Source of the DNA: Phoronis australis
Taxonomy: Eukaryota > Phoronida > Phoronidae
NCBI GenBank assembly: GCA_002633005.1
Contig: NMRA01000055.1
Location: 800,282-864,281, forward strand
Reading direction: 5' to 3'
DNA length: 64,000 bases
Positions 61,301 to 64,000 of this stretch are shown in pieces. The position numbers were made by a program, and so were the translations under genes. Numbering within the stretch: position 1 is the first letter of the stretch; every line of letters begins with the position of its first letter. The notes beneath the pieces are model-generated. The model was not told the DNA's origin. It ran no database searches and saw only the letters and a program-made list of their open reading frames with translations.

Positions 61301-63262
61301 TTTCAGCTAACATCAGGTGATGTTGCGGTAAAAAAACTCCGAAACTCATAACACAGCTTAGTGAATTCTAGTACAGTGTTAATTTAGACGTAACTTTTAA
61401 TCAATTTTTATTGCCGTCACTCGACTGAACACAACAAAATCAATTAACGTCGCATTGTATGAATGCCAATGTTCGAGTTCCATGCAATTCACGAACCATT
61501 CTGCAAAGCAAAGGGAGCTAGCTGACATTAACCAGGCTATTGATTATGTCTAAATGGCAAAGAATATATTCACATGCGAAGAATGCTTCACTGATTCACC
61601 AGGGAAATCTAGACGAAGAATAACACGACACTGTGCCAATTAGAAAAGTGCATGAGTAGATAGCAGGTCGAGTGTTCGCGGCAAAATCGTAGGAGTGTCG
61701 TAGCTCGTCGACTCCACGTCTACAAATCAAATGCACGCGATTTGCAACATTAATGAAGTATCATGGCTAATTAGAGACTGATGAAAGGAAATGACTGAAT
61801 AGTTACGGTAAGAGATTTCCAGCGAATTTCCGGTCTACTGCGTCAAATTCAAAGTGTAGCAGGAGCACTTTCAAGGAACGGTGATTGCGTAATGTGACGT
61901 AACAGAAATAGCCAGGAAGAGAGATACGACTTATTCATGACACAAATTTTGGAAGATTATTCAGTGTTGTTAAATCACACGGAATACTCTTAGATCATAA
62001 GGCCACTTCATGCTAGTTTTTCTTTGCGGAATATTTTCCAGAACCTCTAAAACGTGTCGCATGAATGCAAAATCTGCGGGATTATTATTCGAGTTTGATC
62101 AAGAAAAACTTTTGCTGAAAAAAATTTACAAAACGGCTCGCATGGACAAGTTTAAAAGCATAACGCCTCAGTTACAGAGATCAAAGGAGATTAAAAACAT
62201 TAATAGATTCGTTTCTTTCATTTTTTAAAAAAAATTGTGCTAATTTCCTTTTACCCAAATGGATGTCCATTTTTGTTTCCATGTAAACGTTTGAAACCAT
62301 AAATGAACAAATGGAACAAAAAAAAAACGCATTTCTTGATAAGTAGATTTATAAAACCGTGCGTGGTACACACTGCAAGGGACAGGCAACATTATGGAGA
62401 GAACTGATATTAATTACGACAACGTTCCTGATTATTAGACACCATGACAGAAATTGTGAAAAATTAGCCTTACTAAATTATTAGTTCAGTGGAAGGAAAT
62501 AACATCATCATAAAAGTGTGAGTACAGCGGTACAAGTGTTCAATCATTATGACAAGTTTATTCCAACAAAACAATGTCAATGAGATTTAGAGCAAAAATT
62601 CTCCAGTTTGGGCAGTTTCTAAAATTTGAGACACTGAAATTAAAGCCCAAATTGAATTATCATGATTCTGAAGACTGGAACACACCTGATGTTGGTGGTT
62701 ATCATGTTTCTCAAACACTGGATGATGCGATTTGCATTAGAGTCTAAAAATAGACTTGGCAGTTCATCAAGTCACAAAAAGATAGCTGCCAACGCTACAT
62801 TTCAGGCATCCGCATAGAGTCTATCATCGAGATGAACGAATGTTTGTTGTTGCTTTCAATTCTTGAATTTGAAACCACCAATATTGCTTACTTCTAAAAC
62901 TCGATACAAGCAAAGACCTTGAGCAAGAAATTTAATTTTTGCAAAGCCTAACAAGAGACTTTTTGTCATAGTCACGCAGTTCACTTAAACTGTCAAAGTA
63001 CAAAGGAGATTTAAACCACCTGACAGACATCACTCACCCATATCTGTAGTTTGACCCGTTTATCCTGTCGGAACACCGTCTTGACTTTAAAGTCGATGCC
63101 GACTGTACTGACGAAGGCGGACGTAAACGAGTCGTCGGCGTAACGGAACAGGAATGATGTCTTGCCCACGCTGCTGTTGCCGATGATGAGTAGCTTGAAC
63201 ATGTAGTCAAAGTTCTGGTCGGCGGCATCTTTTTGGTAACGTGAGTCGTTTGCGGAAGCCAT
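43169..63262 (-). CDS. Rab3: Rab3 GTPase with three tandem alternative NKxD exons
   Basis: Minus-strand exons: 63262-63038, 55949-55831, one of three alternatives (47496-47372, 46941-46817, 46762-46638), and 43359-43169. Any single alternative gives 219 residues, the usual Rab3 length. Motifs: P-loop GNSSVGKT (28-35), switch I with STVGIDF, DTAGQE (76-81), NKCD (134-137), ETSAK (162-166) and C-terminal CSC for double geranylgeranylation. The N-terminal [22 protein letters not shown] and KMSESLD segments are characteristic of Rab3, a synaptic and secretory vesicle GTPase that acts through rabphilin/RIM-type effectors. The acceptor lies directly before the ATG, so a 5'UTR exon must lie further right, perhaps beyond the window. 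Introns of 7.1, 8.3-9.1 and 3.3-4.0 kb separate the exons. Confidence 0.95.
43598..43841. mobile_element. Family B inverted-repeat element
   Basis: The left end acagtaaaatttcaccagta, continuing into acgacacaatatggctgaca, and a right end ttgatttcactactata on the opposite strand. About 244 bp, in the Rab3 intron before the last exon. Confidence 0.55.
43842..46637. other. Rab3 intron without recognisable content
   Basis: About 2.8 kb of the intron between exon 4c and the last exon. I see no exon, RNA gene or well-bounded repeat; homopurine and AT-rich runs only. Confidence 0.4.
46638..46762 (-). CDS. Rab3: Rab3 alternative exon 4c (closest to canonical Rab3)
   Basis: 125 nt with acceptor cttttccag and donor gtaata. 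It encodes [20 protein letters not shown] then [10 protein letters not shown], nearly the sequence expected of typical Rab3 proteins, so it is probably the ancestral exon. The donor (gtaata) is the weakest of the three by eye. Confidence 0.9.
46763..46816 (-). promoter_or_regulatory. Rab3: 54-nt spacer between alternative exons 4b and 4c with conserved acceptor flank
   Basis: In transcript sense it runs from the 4b donor gtagggtatg to the 4c acceptor cttttccag. The last 36 nt nearly repeat the flank upstream of 4b (46942-46979): both share ctgtagacgg and acgtgtctttt, with about 33 matches and one 2-nt gap. It is too short to be an efficient intron by the usual animal spacing limits (inference). 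Confidence 0.7.
46817..46941 (-). CDS. Rab3: Rab3 alternative exon 4b
   Basis: 125 nt with acceptor cttttgcag and donor gtaggg. It encodes [20 protein letters not shown] followed by DLEDERVIS. 31 of 41 residues match 4c. It is notably GC-rich at third codon positions. It lies 430 nt downstream of 4a and 54 nt upstream of 4c. Confidence 0.88.
47372..47496 (-). CDS. Rab3: Rab3 alternative exon 4a
   Basis: 125 nt, first of three in transcript order. The acceptor is ctgctccag and the donor gtaggt. It encodes 41 residues with [10 protein letters not shown] in the effector loop and [13 protein letters not shown]. It is the most divergent of the three: 22 of 41 residues match 4c and 19 match 4b (hand count). 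All GTPase core residues are kept and there is no stop, so it looks functional. Confidence 0.85.
52774..52881. mobile_element. Family A hairpin MITE
   Basis: The inner arms gcattttgagaaccagttt and the exact complement aaactggttctcaaaatgc surround gatgcctgttactcagtgg. The outer arms atagtcagttacag and ctgtaagtgactat also pair; the left one is interrupted by about 15 pyrimidine-rich bases. It is the best-preserved stem of the family. Confidence 0.75.
54431..54710. repeat. Three degenerate repeats, each with a CTCF-like core
   Basis: taccactagggggcactgta (54433-54452), attgccactaggcggagcag (about 54542-54561) and aataggggg cacagcag (about 54701-54717) recur at intervals of about 110-160 bp in a similar context (aaaatt before, a gtcgg- or cggcc-like block after). 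The first fits the bilaterian CTCF consensus CCASYAGRKGGCRS well. Confidence 0.45.
55831..55949 (-). CDS. Rab3: Rab3 second coding exon (DTAGQE, switch II)
   Basis: 119 nt encoding [20 protein letters not shown] through the alpha3 start (ESFQAVQD), ending with two bases of the Trp codon that each of the three alternative exons completes. Confidence 0.95.
56018..56070. repeat. 53-bp uninterrupted alternating purine-pyrimidine tract
   Basis: The tract runs from atgcatatatgtgtgt through gcatgcgcgcgcgtgtgtgc to gtgcgt without a break in alternation, mixing TG, CG and TA steps. Such tracts favour Z-DNA. It ends about 70 bp from Rab3 exon 55831-55949, on the acceptor side. Confidence 0.85.
56176..56276 (-). 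repeat. Degenerate tRNA-derived SINE
   Basis: The minus strand reads gtagctcagtggactagagc, a clear box A and D-arm, followed by a weak box B-like block (gtcccaggtggggg). It is a SINE head or tRNA relic in the Rab3 intron. Confidence 0.5.
59798..60395. repeat. About 550-bp dispersed repeat, copy 1
   Basis: Matches 63341-63860 in the same orientation. Shared blocks include caatggccaaaatt, gctcactgtattg-like, gttcaaatttt-like, tgtttgttgatg and ttccgtcaca, then gtcaaatttct and aattattttatg. The two copies lie on either side of the first Rab3 coding exon. Confidence 0.6.
62588..62990. mobile_element. Family C interspersed element
   Basis: Same orientation and order of blocks as 36709-37096: gatagctgccaacgctaca, tcaattcttgaatttg, aatattgcttacttctaaaa, gaccttgagcaag. 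It lies just downstream of the first Rab3 coding exon. Confidence 0.6.
63038..63262 (-). CDS. Rab3: Rab3 first coding exon (P-loop, switch I)
   Basis: 225 nt, 75 residues from [10 protein letters not shown] to KLQIW, ending in phase 0 at a gtgagt donor. The acceptor (tttctttcctttccag) abuts the ATG. The exon holds the nucleotide-binding P-loop and the switch I threonine. Confidence 0.95.
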
Positions 63263-64000
63263 CTGGAAAGGAAAGAAACCGAGAAGGCGTGAATGAGTGA
63301 AAAAACACACCAGCAGAATAACACCATAATGAAGACTACGATAAAGTTTCCTCAAATTTGAACAGAAACAATGGCCAAAATTAACATTTTTTAAAATTTT
63401 TTTTCTAATGCTCACTGTATTGACATAAATGTTCAAATTTCATTTTGTTTGTTGATGACATCCATAATACCATATACAAAGTTTAAAAAAATCAAGCAAA
63501 ATTGTCTTCTTGTTTACTCTCGTTGAAAATTTTGATAGTATAAAATTTTACTATTCCGTCACATTGTGTTCTAATTTGAATGAAGTATAACGCGCTTGTT
63601 TTGTTCCAGTAACCTTTCACTTATTTAGCACAGAATACGGCCGACGTGAAATTCAATTTTGTCAAATTTCTATCTACACAGATATAAAGATCAAGCAAAC
63701 TTTAGTTCGTAACAAGTCTGTTTCGCAGGGCGTAGATGTCATAAACCAACTTTTGGTACACTCTACACCATTTATAAGAAAGTTATAAGCTTTTGAAAAA
63801 TTAAAAACAACAATTTTGGTAATTATTTTCATGTAAAATAAATAGAGAATACCACAATAATTGAACATGATGTATTAGTTCATCGACATTCGGTACGCTA
63901 CTTCCTTCATTCTCCAACGGGAAGACTGCTACTATAGGACTGTGAATCAGTACATATGATCAAGCAATAAGGATTGTTATTTGTTGAGCAAGCCATTCTA
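63263..64000. repeat. Rab3 5' intron end; dispersed repeat copy 2 (63341-63860)
   Basis: The stretch opens with the polypyrimidine tract of the Rab3 acceptor. From 63341 it is the second copy of the repeat at 59798-60395. No 5'UTR exon or promoter is recognisable up to the window end. Confidence 0.5.

Larger units (their letters stand above)
55950..63037. other. 7.1-kb Rab3 intron
   Basis: No exon found. It contains the alternating tract and SINE described separately, a G-run interrupted by an N at 57104, a CTCF-like motif cactagatggcagcaca (58440-58456), a partial family C copy (57937-58075), a large repeat (59798-60395) and a family C element (62588-62990). The remainder looks unstructured. 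Confidence 0.5.

Overview
This window is nuclear DNA from an animal, most likely an invertebrate deuterostome; that lineage is an inference from gene content, and the species cannot be named. The reasons are AT-rich non-coding DNA, many small phase-consistent exons with GT/AG borders, a FYB/ADAP-type adaptor gene, a neuronal-type Rab3 gene, a Gypsy LTR retrotransposon and many short inverted-repeat elements. Assembly gaps are present: an N run at 29530-29669 and single Ns at 19744, 35530, 57104 and 57890.

Layout from left to right. At 1-1204 lies the 3' end of a Gypsy element (integrase end plus a 168-bp LTR). At 1749-15761 (+) a 12-exon gene encodes an adaptor with one helically extended SH3 domain of the FYB/PRAM1 family. 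At 20298-29033 (-) a 7-exon gene encodes hydroxypyruvate isomerase (HYI). At 30351-39462 (+), with a 5'UTR exon ending at 29892, an 8-exon gene encodes a 917-residue multi-pass membrane protein that I do not recognise; it ends in about 13 arginine-proline-serine heptad repeats. At 43169-63262 (-) lies a Rab3 GTPase gene. Gene order is convergent (FYB-like/HYI), divergent (HYI/membrane protein, sharing a promoter region with palindromes and a YY1-like start motif), then convergent (membrane protein/Rab3).

All four gene models were assembled by hand from splice sites; exon phases match throughout and each total coding length is a multiple of three (FYB-like 498 aa from the first ATG, HYI 286 aa at most, membrane protein 917 aa, Rab3 219 aa).

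The most striking observation is in Rab3. The exon encoding the NKxD guanine-specificity motif is present three times in tandem (47372-47496, 46817-46941, 46638-46762). Each copy is 125 nt, has the same phases, an intact NKCD motif and good splice sites. This predicts three mutually exclusive Rab3 isoforms that differ in the effector-contacting alpha3/beta5 loop. Two of the copies lie 54 nt apart and share an intronic flank that is more alike than the exons themselves. CTCF-like motifs are scattered around this cluster. The four genes have no evident common pathway. The rest of the window is introns and spacers filled with at least six families of small non-autonomous inverted-repeat elements.
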